From Tardiphaga robiniae (lineage in GTDB: Bacteria > Pseudomonadota > Alphaproteobacteria > Rhizobiales > Xanthobacteraceae), in contig NZ_LVYV01000054.1 of the NCBI RefSeq assembly GCF_001618955.1, positions 124,001 to 188,000 of the forward strand: a stretch of DNA of 64,000 bases, written 5' to 3'. Shown in pieces: positions 18,760-27,752 of the stretch. The notes beneath the pieces were generated by a model, which saw only the letters and a list, made by a program, of their open reading frames with translations, ran no database searches and had not been told where the DNA came from. The translations under genes were made by a program, and so were the position numbers. Positions within the stretch are counted from its first letter, which is position 1; every line of letters starts with the position of its first letter.

Positions 18760-20385
18760 TTAATTCGGATGCAGCCCCGGCGCTTCCTGGCCGGTGCGTT
18801 CGACATATTCAGTATAGCCGCCGCCATATTGCTGGATGCCGTCCGGCGTCAGCTCAAGCACGCGGTTCGACAGCGCCGCGAGGAAGTGGCGATCATGCGA
18901 CACGAACAGCATGGTGCCTTCGTAATCGGCGAGCGCCTTGATCAGCATTTCCTTGGTGGCCATGTCCAGATGGTTGGTCGGCTCGTCGAGCACCAGGAAA
19001 TTCGGCGGATCGAACAGCATCTTGGCCATCACCAGACGCGCCTTCTCGCCGCCTGACAACACGCGGCAGCGCTTCTCGACATCGTCGCCGGAGAAGCCGA
19101 AGCAGCCGGCGAGTGCGCGCAGCGTGCCCTGGCCGGCCTGCGGGAATGAGTCTTCGAGATTCTGGAAGATCGTGCGCTCGCCATCGAGCAGATCCATCGC
19201 ATGCTGCGCGAAGTAACCGAGCTTGACGCTGCCGCCGATGGTGACGTTGCCGTTGTCAGGCTCGGCCGCGCCAGTGACCAGCTTCAGCAGCGTCGACTTG
19301 CCGGCGCCGTTGATGCCCATGACGGCCCAGCGTTCCTTGCGACGCACCGAGAAATCCAGCCCTTCATAGATGGTGCGGCTGCCATAGGCTTTGTGGATGT
19401 TCTTCAGGCTGACGACGTCTTCGCCCGAACGCGGCGCCGGCAGGAAGTCGAACGACACGACTTCACGACGCTTCGGCGGCTCGACGCGCTCGATCTTGTC
19501 GAGTTTCTTGACGCGGCTCTGCACCTGCGCAGCGTGCGAGGCGCGGGCCTTGAAGCGCTCAATGAACTTGATTTCCTTCGACAGCATCGCCTGCTGGCGC
19601 TCGAACTGCGCCTGCTGCTGCTTCTCGTTCATGGCGCGCTGCGCTTCGTAGAATTCGTAGTCGCCCGAGTAAGAGGTCAGCGATCCGGAATCGATCTCCA
19701 TGATCTTGGTGACGATGCGGTTCATGAACTCGCGGTCATGCGAGGTCATGAGCAGCGCGCCCTCGTAACCCTTGAGGAAGCCTTCGAGCCAGATCAGGCT
19801 TTCGAGATCGAGATGGTTCGACGGTTCGTCGAGCAGCATCACATCCGGCCGCATCAACAGGATGCGGGCCAGCGCCACGCGCATCTTCCAGCCGCCGGAC
19901 AGCTTGCCGACGTCGCCTTCCATCATTTCCTGCGTGAAGGACAGACCCGCCAGCACTTCGCGGGCACGGCCTTCCAGCGCGTAGCCGTCGAGTTCCTCGA
20001 AACGCGCCTGCACCTCTCCGTAGCGCTCGATGATGGTGTCCATATTGTCGGCCTGGTCCGGATCGGCCATCGCCGTTTCCAGTTCCTTCAGCTCGGTCGC
20101 GACCACGCTGACCGGGCCTGCGCCCTCCATGACCTCGGCGACGGCGCTGTGGCCCGCCATTTCGCCGACATCCTGGCTGAAATAGCCGATGGTAACGCCG
20201 CGCTCGACCACGACCTGGCCTTCATCGGGTAGTTCACGGCCGGTGACCATGCGGAACAGGGTTGTCTTGCCCGATCCGTTGGGGCCGACCAGCCCGATTT
20301 TCTCGCCCTTCAGCAGCGCGCCGGCGGCTTCGATGAAGACGATCTGATGACCGTTCTGCTTGCTGATATTGTCGAGGCGGATCAT
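18760..20385 (-). CDS. ABC-F family ATP-binding protein
   Basis: A 541-residue soluble protein with two ABC ATPase domains and no membrane segment, as in ABC-F translation factors (EttA, Uup, YbiT). Domain 1: GPNGSGKTT, LSGGWKMRVALA, MLLDEPSNHLD. A linker of about residues 230-320, rich in charged and Gln residues (NEKQQQAQFERQQAMLSKEI), follows. Domain 2: GINGAGKST, LSGGEKARLVMA, FLVLDEPTNHLD. It would act on the ribosome. The order and length fit the YbiT/YheS-like branch better than EttA, but I do not assign a symbol. Confidence 0.9.
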   Translation of the reverse strand: MIRLDNISKQNGHQIVFIEAAGALLKGEKIGLVGPNGSGKTTLFRMVTGRELPDEGQVVVERGVTIGYFSQDVGEMAGHSAVAEVMEGAGPVSVVATELKELETAMADPDQADNMDTIIERYGEVQARFEELDGYALEGRAREVLAGLSFTQEMMEGDVGKLSGGWKMRVALARILLMRPDVMLLDEPSNHLDLESLIWLEGFLKGYEGALLMTSHDREFMNRIVTKIMEIDSGSLTSYSGDYEFYEAQRAMNEKQQQAQFERQQAMLSKEIKFIERFKARASHAAQVQSRVKKLDKIERVEPPKRREVVSFDFLPAPRSGEDVVSLKNIHKAYGSRTIYEGLDFSVRRKERWAVMGINGAGKSTLLKLVTGAAEPDNGNVTIGGSVKLGYFAQHAMDLLDGERTIFQNLEDSFPQAGQGTLRALAGCFGFSGDDVEKRCRVLSGGEKARLVMAKMLFDPPNFLVLDEPTNHLDMATKEMLIKALADYEGTMLFVSHDRHFLAALSNRVLELTPDGIQQYGGGYTEYVERTGQEAPGLHPN

Positions 20386-20476
20386 TGGGGACTATGGGCT
20401 CACGGGACAGGGGATCGAGGCCTGCCAATAAGGCATCCGGCCCGCCCAAGGAAGGATATTTTGCACCGCAAAAGAG

Positions 20477-21385
20477 CTAAGTGCCTGCCCGCATCTCGCT
20501 CAGGCTCTTCATCAGGATTTCCGCGAAAGTCGCCGCGGCTACCGGTAGCGTGCGACCGCGCAGCTGGCACAGCACCAGATCGGCGGTGGGCACATCGCGG
20601 GTATCGATCGGGCGGCCGACCAGCCCCATGCCGAGGTTCCCGGTGGGGGCCCCTATCTCGATCTGGAACGAGATCATGTCGCAGCGAAACACCAGCCCGC
20701 GCAGCATCTCGAAGGAGTTTGATTCCGCGAGCATGTTGAGGCGCAGATCGCGCCGGGTCGTGACCTCATCGAGAATTTGGCGGCCGCTCAAGGTCCGATC
20801 CGGCAGGGCTGCGGGATAATCGACACAATCGGAGAGGCGCAGCATTTTCTTGGCCGCCAGCGGATGATCCGAGCGGGTGATCACCACGAGACGCTGGGGA
20901 AGGCTGGCGATGACGCGCAGTGACGGCCACATCGCCGGACGATGCACCAGAGCGAGATCGACGTCGTAAGCCGCCAGCGCGGCCAGCGCGCGCTCGTGAT
21001 CCATCACCTTGAGGTCGAACACCACTTTCGGATGCTTCTTCTGGAACGCAGCGACGCGCAGCGCCAGAAAATCCAGCGCCAGCGCCTGGCTGCAGGCGAT
21101 CTGGATCGGACCGCGCCGCAGACCTCTGAGATCCTCGACCTGCGATCTCATCCGCTCGGCATCGGCAATCTGGCTGCGCGCGTAGCGCACGAACATCTCG
21201 CCGGCGGTGGTCAGCTTCACGCCCCGCGGCCGGCGCTCGAACAAAGGCGTGCCGATTTCGGCTTCGAGGTCCTGAATGCGCCGGTTCATCGCGGAAGGCG
21301 TCAAGTTGAGCAGTTCCGCGGCGCGGCGGATCGAGCCGGTGCGAGCCACTTCGACCACATGGGTCAGTAACCGCAGATGCCTCAT
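20477..21385 (-). CDS. LysR-family transcriptional regulator
   Basis: A 302-residue LTTR. N-terminal HTH: RRAAELLNLTPSAMNRRIQD, then EIGTPLFERRPRGVKLTTAG; a periplasmic-binding-like effector domain follows. It is divergent from the binding-protein gene at 21551, with 165 bp between the starts. The first copy of a duplicated 58-bp block lies in that gap, so this protein is the natural candidate regulator of the cluster to 30330. The inducer would be the transported compound or a product; not determinable here. Confidence 0.9.
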   Translation of the reverse strand: MRHLRLLTHVVEVARTGSIRRAAELLNLTPSAMNRRIQDLEAEIGTPLFERRPRGVKLTTAGEMFVRYARSQIADAERMRSQVEDLRGLRRGPIQIACSQALALDFLALRVAAFQKKHPKVVFDLKVMDHERALAALAAYDVDLALVHRPAMWPSLRVIASLPQRLVVITRSDHPLAAKKMLRLSDCVDYPAALPDRTLSGRQILDEVTTRRDLRLNMLAESNSFEMLRGLVFRCDMISFQIEIGAPTGNLGMGLVGRPIDTRDVPTADLVLCQLRGRTLPVAAATFAEILMKSLSEMRAGT

Positions 21386-21406
21386 TGCTCTCGCCTCTCA
21401 AGTGAT

Positions 21407-21464
21407 GCCTTTTTCACACCGGTCACTGGAAAAGATAGCAGCAGATGTGACCACTCGAATAGGT
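21407..21464. promoter_or_regulatory. 58-bp regulatory block, copy 1 (candidate LTTR operator or structured leader)
   Basis: Lies between the lysR start (21385) and the binding-protein start (21551). It aligns without gaps to 24130-24187 at about 42 of 58 positions. Core AAAAGATAGCAGCAGAT (21430-21446) is identical in both. Here it is flanked by the 6-bp inverted repeat GGTCAC (21421-21426) / GTGACC (21447-21452) with a 20-bp spacer. The outer GCCT/AGGT can also pair. Length and position suit a LysR footprint; an RNA structure is an alternative. Confidence 0.55.
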
Positions 21465-21550
21465 CTATCCTGATTCACACAGGAAGATAGTCGCGAGAGC
21501 GACGTCGCCCACCGACCAATCATGTCACGTTTCGCAACAGGAAAGCATCG

Positions 21551-22603
21551 ATGACCGAACGCCGGGCACTTCGTGGATTACTGACGCTCGTGTTAGCCTT
21601 GGGCGTAGCCGCAGGAACACTCACTTTTGCCCAAGCTGCCGGGCCAACCAAGATCAAGTTTACCCTCGACTGGAAAATCCAGGGTCTCCATGCGTGGTAC
21701 TACTGGGCGAAGGCCAAAGGGTACTTCAAAGATGAAAATCTCGACGTGACGATCGATCAGGGCGAAGGCTCGGCGGCGACCGTCACGCGAATCATGTCAG
21801 GCGCTTATGACGCCGGCTTTGGCGATATCAACGCCATCATTCAGAACGCCGCCACCAAGCCGGACGATGCACCGGTGATGGTCTACATGATCTATAACAA
21901 GACGCCGTTCGCGCTGCTCAGCAAGGCGGATGGGCCGATCAAAACTCTCAAGAATCTCGAGGGATCCAAGCTTGCCTCGCCTTCCGGCAGCGCGTCGCTG
22001 AAACTACTGCCGCTGCTCGCCAAGCAGAACGGCATCGATTACAGCAAGATCAGCATTCTGCAGGTTTCTCCGGCCTTGCAGGAACAAATGCTGCTGCAGG
22101 GCCAGGTGGATTCGATCGCGGTGTTCGCGGCCACCAGCTATCTCAACCTGGTGTCGCTCAAGGTCGATCCCGACAAGGACTTCCGCTGGAATTTTTATTC
22201 TGACGCCGGCCTCGACCTCTATTCCAACGGCGTAATGGTGTCGCAGAAGCTGCTGAAGGGACATCCGGAGGCGGTGAAAGGTCTGCTGCGCGCCATTAAC
22301 CGCTCGATCAAGGAAACCGTCCAGGCACCGGACGCCGCCATCGACCTGCTCGCCACCGAGGAACCGCTGATCAAGAAGGATATCGAGAAGCGGCGCCTGA
22401 CCTACGTCTACAACAACTTCATCAACACGCCAGAGGTCGGGGATCTGGGCCTCGGCGAGCTCGATCAGAAGCGCCTGGGTTCGGCGATCTCCACCATCGT
22501 CACCTCGTTCGAACTGCCGCGCACGCCGAAGCCCGACGACGTGTTCAACAATACGTTCCTGCCGGCCAAGCCCGACCGGATGCCCCCGACCATCGCGCCG
22601 TAA
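21551..22603 (+). CDS. NMT1/SsuA-type ABC substrate-binding protein (first of two)
   Basis: A 350-residue periplasmic binding protein of the NMT1/THI5-SsuA-TauA type. A signal peptide of about 30 residues ends near TFAQAAGPTK. The mature domain begins KIKFTLDWKIQGLHAWYYWA and contains YDAGFGDINAIIQ, features shared with binding proteins for thiamine precursors, sulfonates and similar small organics. It is a paralogue of the protein at 24269. The stop overlaps the amidohydrolase start (TAATG). With the ATPase at 27753 and permease at 28592 it forms one importer. Confidence 0.88.
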   Translation: MTERRALRGLLTLVLALGVAAGTLTFAQAAGPTKIKFTLDWKIQGLHAWYYWAKAKGYFKDENLDVTIDQGEGSAATVTRIMSGAYDAGFGDINAIIQNAATKPDDAPVMVYMIYNKTPFALLSKADGPIKTLKNLEGSKLASPSGSASLKLLPLLAKQNGIDYSKISILQVSPALQEQMLLQGQVDSIAVFAATSYLNLVSLKVDPDKDFRWNFYSDAGLDLYSNGVMVSQKLLKGHPEAVKGLLRAINRSIKETVQAPDAAIDLLATEEPLIKKDIEKRRLTYVYNNFINTPEVGDLGLGELDQKRLGSAISTIVTSFELPRTPKPDDVFNNTFLPAKPDRMPPTIAP

Positions 22604-24060
22604 TGACAACGGCTCGCCCCACCGACGCGCCGCGTCGCTTCACCTGCGCTCATGTGCTTGGCCCGGACGGGCCGATGCCCGGCGCGCAGGTGATCGCGCT
22701 GCAGGACGGCAAGATCCAGTCGATCGCACGGACAGCTGAAGCAGCAGAGCCGATCATGGCGCTGCCCGCTTTGGTCAATGCCCACGACCACGGCCGCGCG
22801 GTCCGCACCAGCTCCATCGGCGCCGACGCCAAGCCGCTGGAGTCCTGGATCCACTATCTCGCATTGTTTCCTGCGGTCGATCCCTATGTAGCGGCCTGCG
22901 TCGCGTTCGCCAGCAGCGCGCTGGGCGGTGCCGGTATCGTCATGAACCATTACACCCGCGTGCAGGGCTTCACTGATCTGCCGACCGAACTGGCCGAGGT
23001 ATCGCGCGCGGCACGCGATGTCGGCGTGCGCGCCGGCCTCGCCGTGGCAATGAGAGATCGCAATCCTTTGGTCTACGGTCCCTCGGAACCTGTGCTGGCA
23101 GCGCTGCCGCCGGCCGTTCGGGCGGAGATCGCGCAGCGCTTCATGCGTCCGGCGCTGTCGCCGCGCGATTACATGACGCTAGTGGACGAGATTGTCTCCG
23201 CCGCCGATGGCCCGAAATTCGATGTGCAATATGGTCCCAATGGCGTGCAGTGGTGCGGCGACGCGCTGTTGCAGGCGATCGCTGAAGCCTCGGCACGCAC
23301 CGGCCGCCGCGTCCACATGCATCTGCTCGAGACCAAGTATCAACGCGAGTGGTGCGACGCCAATTATCCTGGCGGCGTAGTCCGCATGCTGGACGAGATC
23401 GGTCTGCTGTCCCCGCGGCTGACATTGGCACATTGCGTCTGGGCCCGGCCCGATGAACTCGAACTCATGGCCGAACGGGGCGTCGTCATTTCGGTCAATA
23501 CCAGCTCCAACCTGCATCTGCATTCGGGCCTGGCTCCCATGACCCGAATGTGGACCGCCGGATGCCGGGTCGCCCTCGGCATCGACAGCAAAGCACTCGA
23601 CGACGACAACGATGCACTGCGCGAGCTCCGACTGTCACATCTGCTTCATGCCGGCAGCGGTTTCGATCAAGTCGTGACCCGCCACCGTGCACTGCATGAG
23701 AGCGTAAGCAACGGCCGCTTCGCCGTCACCAATATCGCCAGCGACGGCGGCCTGCGCGACCGCGCCGATGCGGACATGCTGCTGCTGGACTGGAACGCGC
23801 TCAACGACGACGCGCTGCACAGCGATCTCGACCCGATCAATCTCCTGTTCTCGCGGGCAACCGCACGCCATATCCGGGAGGTGATCGTCGCCGGCCACAC
23901 GATCGTGCGCGATGGGCATGTCACCGGGATCGACTTCACGGCCGCGCGGCAGGAGATTCTGGCGCAGATGCGCGCCGGCATGCCCTCTGGCCAGAACCTT
24001 GCTGGGGCCCTCGCCGCGCTCGACGGCGTGATTACCGCAAGCTTTTGCGGATGCTGCTGA
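22603..24060 (+). CDS. Metal-dependent amidohydrolase, TRZ/ATZ (cytosine deaminase-like) family
   Basis: A 485-residue amidohydrolase-superfamily enzyme. Metal-site residues are visible: an HxH in ALVNAHDHGRAV, His in RVHMHLLETKY, His in TLAHCVWARPDE, and Asp in VALGIDSKALDDDND. This set fits the TRZ/ATZ group, which deaminates or dechlorinates N-heterocycles such as cytosine, guanine, 8-oxoguanine and s-triazines. The family is clear, the substrate is not. It is translationally coupled to the binding-protein gene before it, linking its substrate to the importer. Confidence 0.85.
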   Translation: MTTARPTDAPRRFTCAHVLGPDGPMPGAQVIALQDGKIQSIARTAEAAEPIMALPALVNAHDHGRAVRTSSIGADAKPLESWIHYLALFPAVDPYVAACVAFASSALGGAGIVMNHYTRVQGFTDLPTELAEVSRAARDVGVRAGLAVAMRDRNPLVYGPSEPVLAALPPAVRAEIAQRFMRPALSPRDYMTLVDEIVSAADGPKFDVQYGPNGVQWCGDALLQAIAEASARTGRRVHMHLLETKYQREWCDANYPGGVVRMLDEIGLLSPRLTLAHCVWARPDELELMAERGVVISVNTSSNLHLHSGLAPMTRMWTAGCRVALGIDSKALDDDNDALRELRLSHLLHAGSGFDQVVTRHRALHESVSNGRFAVTNIASDGGLRDRADADMLLLDWNALNDDALHSDLDPINLLFSRATARHIREVIVAGHTIVRDGHVTGIDFTAARQEILAQMRAGMPSGQNLAGALAALDGVITASFCGCC

Positions 24061-24129
24061 CGCGCCTGCGCCTCGCGGTTCTGCAAGCGCCGGCGCGAAC
24101 GACGCGTTATCTGGACGATTCCGAGTGAA

Positions 24130-24187
24130 GCCTTTTTTGCACCGCTTAAGCAAAAAGATAGCAGCAGATAAGCGCACTCCGATGGGC
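24130..24187. promoter_or_regulatory. 58-bp regulatory block, copy 2
   Basis: Second copy, 70 bp after the amidohydrolase stop and 82 bp before the second binding-protein start. It has the same 17-bp core AAAAGATAGCAGCAGAT (24153-24169), here flanked by CGCTTA (24143-24148) and TAAGCG (24169-24174), again a perfect 6-bp inverted repeat with a 20-bp spacer although the arm sequence differs from copy 1. The outer AAGCC (24128-24132) pairs with GGCTT (24185-24189). Suggests separate control of the second binding-protein gene. Confidence 0.55.
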
Positions 24188-24268
24188 TTAACTTTGCTCC
24201 TGAGGGCGGCCGCAGGCAGAAACACCCCACCGGTCGATCGTGTCACTCTTCTCAACAGGAACACACCG

Positions 24269-25318
24269 ATGACCGGATGCCATGCATTTCGTCGATTGCA
24301 GACGCTTGCCCTGACACTGATCGTGACGGCCGGATCGTTTGTCGCCGCGCAGGCCGACACCAAGATCAAGATGGTCCTGAACTGGAAGTACGAAGGTCCG
24401 CAGGGCATGTTCTTCCTGGCGCAGGATCGCGGCTACTTCAAAGCGGAAGGCCTCGACGTCAGTTTCGATCAGGGCAACGGGTCCGGCGCAGCAGTGCCGC
24501 AGGTCGCCAACGGCGCCTATGACATGGGGTTCGGCGACATCAATGCGCTGATCGAACTTGCCGCCAAGAAGCCAGACGAAGCGCCCATCGGCGTCTACCA
24601 GATGTACAACCGCCCGCCCTTCACGGTGGCGGTGAAAGCCGACAGCCCGATCAAGACCCCGGCCGATTTCGTTGGCCGAAAGCTCGGCGGCGCGGCCAAC
24701 GACGGCGCGCTGAAGCTATTCCCGGCGCTCTGCGCGGCGACCAAGATCGACTGCACCAAGGTCGAGGTGACCAACATGCAGCCGAACCTGCGCGAACAGA
24801 TGCTGATGAAGGATCAGGTCGACGGCGTGTTCGGCTACATCACCACCATCCGCTTCAGCGCCAGGCTGATCGGCATCGATCCTGAAAAGGAGATCCGCTT
24901 CATCAAATTCGGCGACTACGGTATGGATCTGTATTCCAACGCCATCATCGTCTCGCGGAAGTTTGCCAAGGAAAACCCCGACGCCGTGAAAGGCTTCCTC
25001 AAGGCGCTCAACCGTGGCGTCAAGGATGCCATGGCCGATCCGAAAGCCGCCATCGAGGCCGTGCAGAAGCGCGAACCGCTGATCAAGCCGGAGATCGAAC
25101 GCGCGCGCCTGGAAGCCACGCTGTCCGACGAAATGACTTCGCCGGAAATTTCAAAGATCGGCCATGGCGACATCAACGACGAACGCATGAGCAAGGCGAT
25201 CGATATCCTCGTCAGCGCCAAGGAGCTGCCACGCACGCCGAAGGTCGGCGACGTATTCGACCGCAGCTTCATGCCGCCGCTGGCCGATCGCCCAACGGCC
25301 ATCAAGGCCGCGATGTAA
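24269..25318 (+). CDS. NMT1/SsuA-type ABC substrate-binding protein (second of two)
   Basis: A 349-residue paralogue of the protein at 21551: signal peptide MTGCHAFRRLQTLALTLIVT to about AAQADTK, then KIKMVLNWKYEGPQGMFFLA and YDMGFGDINALIELA. The ATG at 24269 was chosen because the preceding CAACAGGAA...CGATGACC matches the start context of the first paralogue; a frame extending to 24125 runs through the regulatory block. Two binding proteins for a single ATPase/permease suggest a widened ligand range. Ligand unknown. Confidence 0.87.
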   Translation: MTGCHAFRRLQTLALTLIVTAGSFVAAQADTKIKMVLNWKYEGPQGMFFLAQDRGYFKAEGLDVSFDQGNGSGAAVPQVANGAYDMGFGDINALIELAAKKPDEAPIGVYQMYNRPPFTVAVKADSPIKTPADFVGRKLGGAANDGALKLFPALCAATKIDCTKVEVTNMQPNLREQMLMKDQVDGVFGYITTIRFSARLIGIDPEKEIRFIKFGDYGMDLYSNAIIVSRKFAKENPDAVKGFLKALNRGVKDAMADPKAAIEAVQKREPLIKPEIERARLEATLSDEMTSPEISKIGHGDINDERMSKAIDILVSAKELPRTPKVGDVFDRSFMPPLADRPTAIKAAM

Positions 25319-25354
25319 CGACGAACCGGCCCCTCAGCATCATCGCCTCTCAAC

Positions 25355-25472
25355 CGTCATTGCGAACGAAGCTAAACAATCCAGTCTTCCTGCGCTCGTG
25401 GCTTCTGAATTGCCGCGTCGCGTCGCTAAGGGGAAAGCCGGTAAGCCAGCTTTCCCTCACCTCGCAATGACG
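25355..25472. repeat. Palindromic intergenic repeat CGTCATTGCGA...TCGCAATGACG
   Basis: Perfect 11-bp terminal inverted repeats, CGTCATTGCGA (25355-25365) and TCGCAATGACG (25462-25472), bound a 118-bp element. The left arm continues ACGAAGCTAAACAATCCAGT, the well-known bradyrhizobial repeat family with AGCAATCCAG. It sits in the gap between the second binding-protein gene and the SDR gene and has no coding content. In an mRNA it would fold into a long stem and may reduce read-through. Confidence 0.75.
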
Positions 25473-25511
25473 TCGAGGGGCCAGAGCAAACGACCCAAGA
25501 AAGACAATAGC

Positions 25512-26306
25512 ATGAAACTCTCCCTAGAAAACCGCGTCGTCATGATCACAGGCCCCGCCAAGGGTATGGGCGCCTCCATCACCCACGCCTTTGCCGAACA
25601 AGGTTGCAAGCTGGCGCTGCTGGGCCGCGATACCTCGGCGATTGAGCCGGTTGCCGCCGAGGTGAAAGCCAAGGGCAGCGAGGTGATCGTCATTCCCTGC
25701 GATCTCACGAAGTCCGACCAATGCGAGGCCGCGGCGGAGAAGACCAAGGCGGCGTTCGGCGGGCGCATCGACATTCTTGTCAATGTCGCCGGCGGCTCCG
25801 GACCGATCGGTAAGACCGGCGTGCAGACCACGCCGGAGGAATTCGACGAGATCGTCACGCTCAATATGAACGGTTGCTTCCACTCCATGCGCGCGGCGTT
25901 GCCGACCATGATCGATCAGCGCTACGGCAAGATCGTCAATGTTGGCGGCACCTTCGGCATGCGCGGCCGCGCCGGCCGGATGGCTTACTCGGCCTCGAAA
26001 TGGGGTCTGCGCGGCATCACCAAGAGCTTCGCGCTCGAGGTCGGCCCGCACAACATCAACGTCAATTGCGTCGCGCCTGGCATGGTGGACGGCCCGCGCT
26101 TTCGCGACAAGGTATGCCGCGACATGGCGCTGAAGCTCGGCATCACCGAACAGGAAGCCGCCGAGCGCCACGCCATGGACTACGCGCTGCGCCGCGTCAC
26201 CGTGGATGCCGACGTCGCCAATGCCTGTCTCTTTCTGGGCAGCGACGTCTCGCGCCAGATTACCGGCGTCGACCTGCCGGTCGATGGCGGTTGGGCAATG
26301 CTGTGA
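25512..26306 (+). CDS. Short-chain dehydrogenase/reductase
   Basis: A 264-residue NAD(P)-dependent SDR. Cofactor motif MITGPAKGMGASI; NAG-like VNVAGGSG; active-site YSASKWG (Tyr and Lys); C-terminal GVDLPVDGGWAML. The usual catalytic Ser region reads VGGTFGMRGRAGRMAYSASK, where the Ser position appears occupied by Thr or Gly-rich sequence, so the proton relay may differ. The start MKLSLENRV is the standard family start; the frame to 25398 crosses the repeat element. It lies among hydrolases of a presumed N-compound pathway and may oxidise or reduce an intermediate. Confidence 0.86.
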   Translation: MKLSLENRVVMITGPAKGMGASITHAFAEQGCKLALLGRDTSAIEPVAAEVKAKGSEVIVIPCDLTKSDQCEAAAEKTKAAFGGRIDILVNVAGGSGPIGKTGVQTTPEEFDEIVTLNMNGCFHSMRAALPTMIDQRYGKIVNVGGTFGMRGRAGRMAYSASKWGLRGITKSFALEVGPHNINVNCVAPGMVDGPRFRDKVCRDMALKLGITEQEAAERHAMDYALRRVTVDADVANACLFLGSDVSRQITGVDLPVDGGWAML

Positions 26307-26320
26307 GCGAGGGGACTAAC

Positions 26321-27748
26321 ATGGGCGACAAGGTTGATCTGGTCATCAATGGCGGCACCATTGTATCACCCGATGCAAGTTACAAAGCCAGCATCGCCAT
26401 CAAGGACGGCGTGATCCACGCCATCGGCGCGCCGGAGGCGATGCCGCCGGCGACGCAGATACTCGACGCCACGGGACTTCATATTCTGCCCGGCGCCATC
26501 GACGTGCACGTGCATTTCCGCGACCCCGGCTATCCGCAGAAGGAAGACTTTGCCAGCGGCACCGCCGCGGCGGCCTTTGGCGGCGTCACCACCGTGTTCG
26601 ACATGCCCAACACGCTGCCCACCATCAACAATGCGGAAGCACTGGCCGACAAGCACAAGATCGCTTCTGCCAAGGCCTATGTCGACTACGGGCTCTATGC
26701 GGTGCTGGGCGAAGACAGCATCGAACATGTCGACGCGCTGATCGATGGCGGCGTGATCGGCTTCAAGCTCTATATGGGCAACACTTTCGGCCGCATCCCC
26801 TCGCCGACCACCGGCGCGATGCTCGAAGCCTTCGAAGTGGTGTCCCCAACCGGCAAGCGCATCTCGCTGCATGCCGAGACCAATTCCATCATGGAGCGCC
26901 GCGAAGCGCGGCTGCGTGCCAGCGGACGCATCGAGCCGATCGCGCATCTGGCAGCACGGCCCGCCGTCGTCGCCGTCGAGGCCGTCGCTCGCGCGGCGAT
27001 CCTCGCCGAATGGACCGGCGCGCGCATCCACGTGCTGCACATTTCCTCCGCTGCCGAACTGCAGCCGCTGGCCGAAGCCAAGGCGCGGGGTGTCGACATC
27101 ACCGGCGAGACCTGCCCGCAATATCTCCTTCTGGACGAGACCGATTACGACAAATTCCGTGGCGTCGTCCGCGTCAATCCGCCCGTGCGCGAGAAGGCCA
27201 ACCAGCAGCCGCTGTGGAACGCGCTGATGGATGGCACGGTCGACATGATCGCCACCGACCATGCGCCACATGCACCGGACGAGAAGACCCGGCCGGACAT
27301 CTGGACGGTCGACTGCGGCTTTCCCGGCGTCGAGACCCAGATGCCGCTGATGCTGACCGAGATCAACAAGGGCCGCGCCACCATCAACGACTACGTGCGC
27401 TGGAGCGCCGAGAGTCCCGCCAAGATCTGGGGCCTGTATCCGCGCAAGGGCACGCTGACGGTGGGGTCCGATGCCGATATCGTCATCGTCGACCTCAAGC
27501 GCGAATGGACTGTCGACGACGCTATGATCCAGTCGCGCGCGAAGATTTCGCCGTGGCATGGCCGCAAGGCCTCGGCACTGCCGATCCATACCATCGTGCG
27601 CGGCCGCTTCGTGATGAAGAACCGGATCTTGCAAGAGAAAGCCCGCGGCACCGGGCAATCGGTGCATGCGATCCAGCAGATGCCGCCGGCGATGCCGGCC
27701 AACACCGACTCGACCATGGCCGCGATCACCTCCGTGCAGAAAGCCTGA
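26321..27748 (+). CDS. Dihydropyrimidinase/allantoinase-like cyclic amidohydrolase
   Basis: A 475-residue amidohydrolase opening a cyclic amide ring (dihydropyrimidine, hydantoin, allantoin or similar). Metal motif DVHVHFRDPGYPQKEDF, carboxylated-Lys region GFKLYMGNTFG, His in ISLHAETN and VLHISSAAE, and the catalytic Asp in IATDHAPHAPDEK. The RDPG and DHAPH pattern is closest to allantoinase/dihydroorotase. It is unlikely to be pyrimidine-biosynthetic PyrC/PyrX given the catabolic neighbours. The start follows the SDR stop by 14 bp. Confidence 0.86.
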   Translation: MGDKVDLVINGGTIVSPDASYKASIAIKDGVIHAIGAPEAMPPATQILDATGLHILPGAIDVHVHFRDPGYPQKEDFASGTAAAAFGGVTTVFDMPNTLPTINNAEALADKHKIASAKAYVDYGLYAVLGEDSIEHVDALIDGGVIGFKLYMGNTFGRIPSPTTGAMLEAFEVVSPTGKRISLHAETNSIMERREARLRASGRIEPIAHLAARPAVVAVEAVARAAILAEWTGARIHVLHISSAAELQPLAEAKARGVDITGETCPQYLLLDETDYDKFRGVVRVNPPVREKANQQPLWNALMDGTVDMIATDHAPHAPDEKTRPDIWTVDCGFPGVETQMPLMLTEINKGRATINDYVRWSAESPAKIWGLYPRKGTLTVGSDADIVIVDLKREWTVDDAMIQSRAKISPWHGRKASALPIHTIVRGRFVMKNRILQEKARGTGQSVHAIQQMPPAMPANTDSTMAAITSVQKA

Positions 27749-27752
27749 CCCG

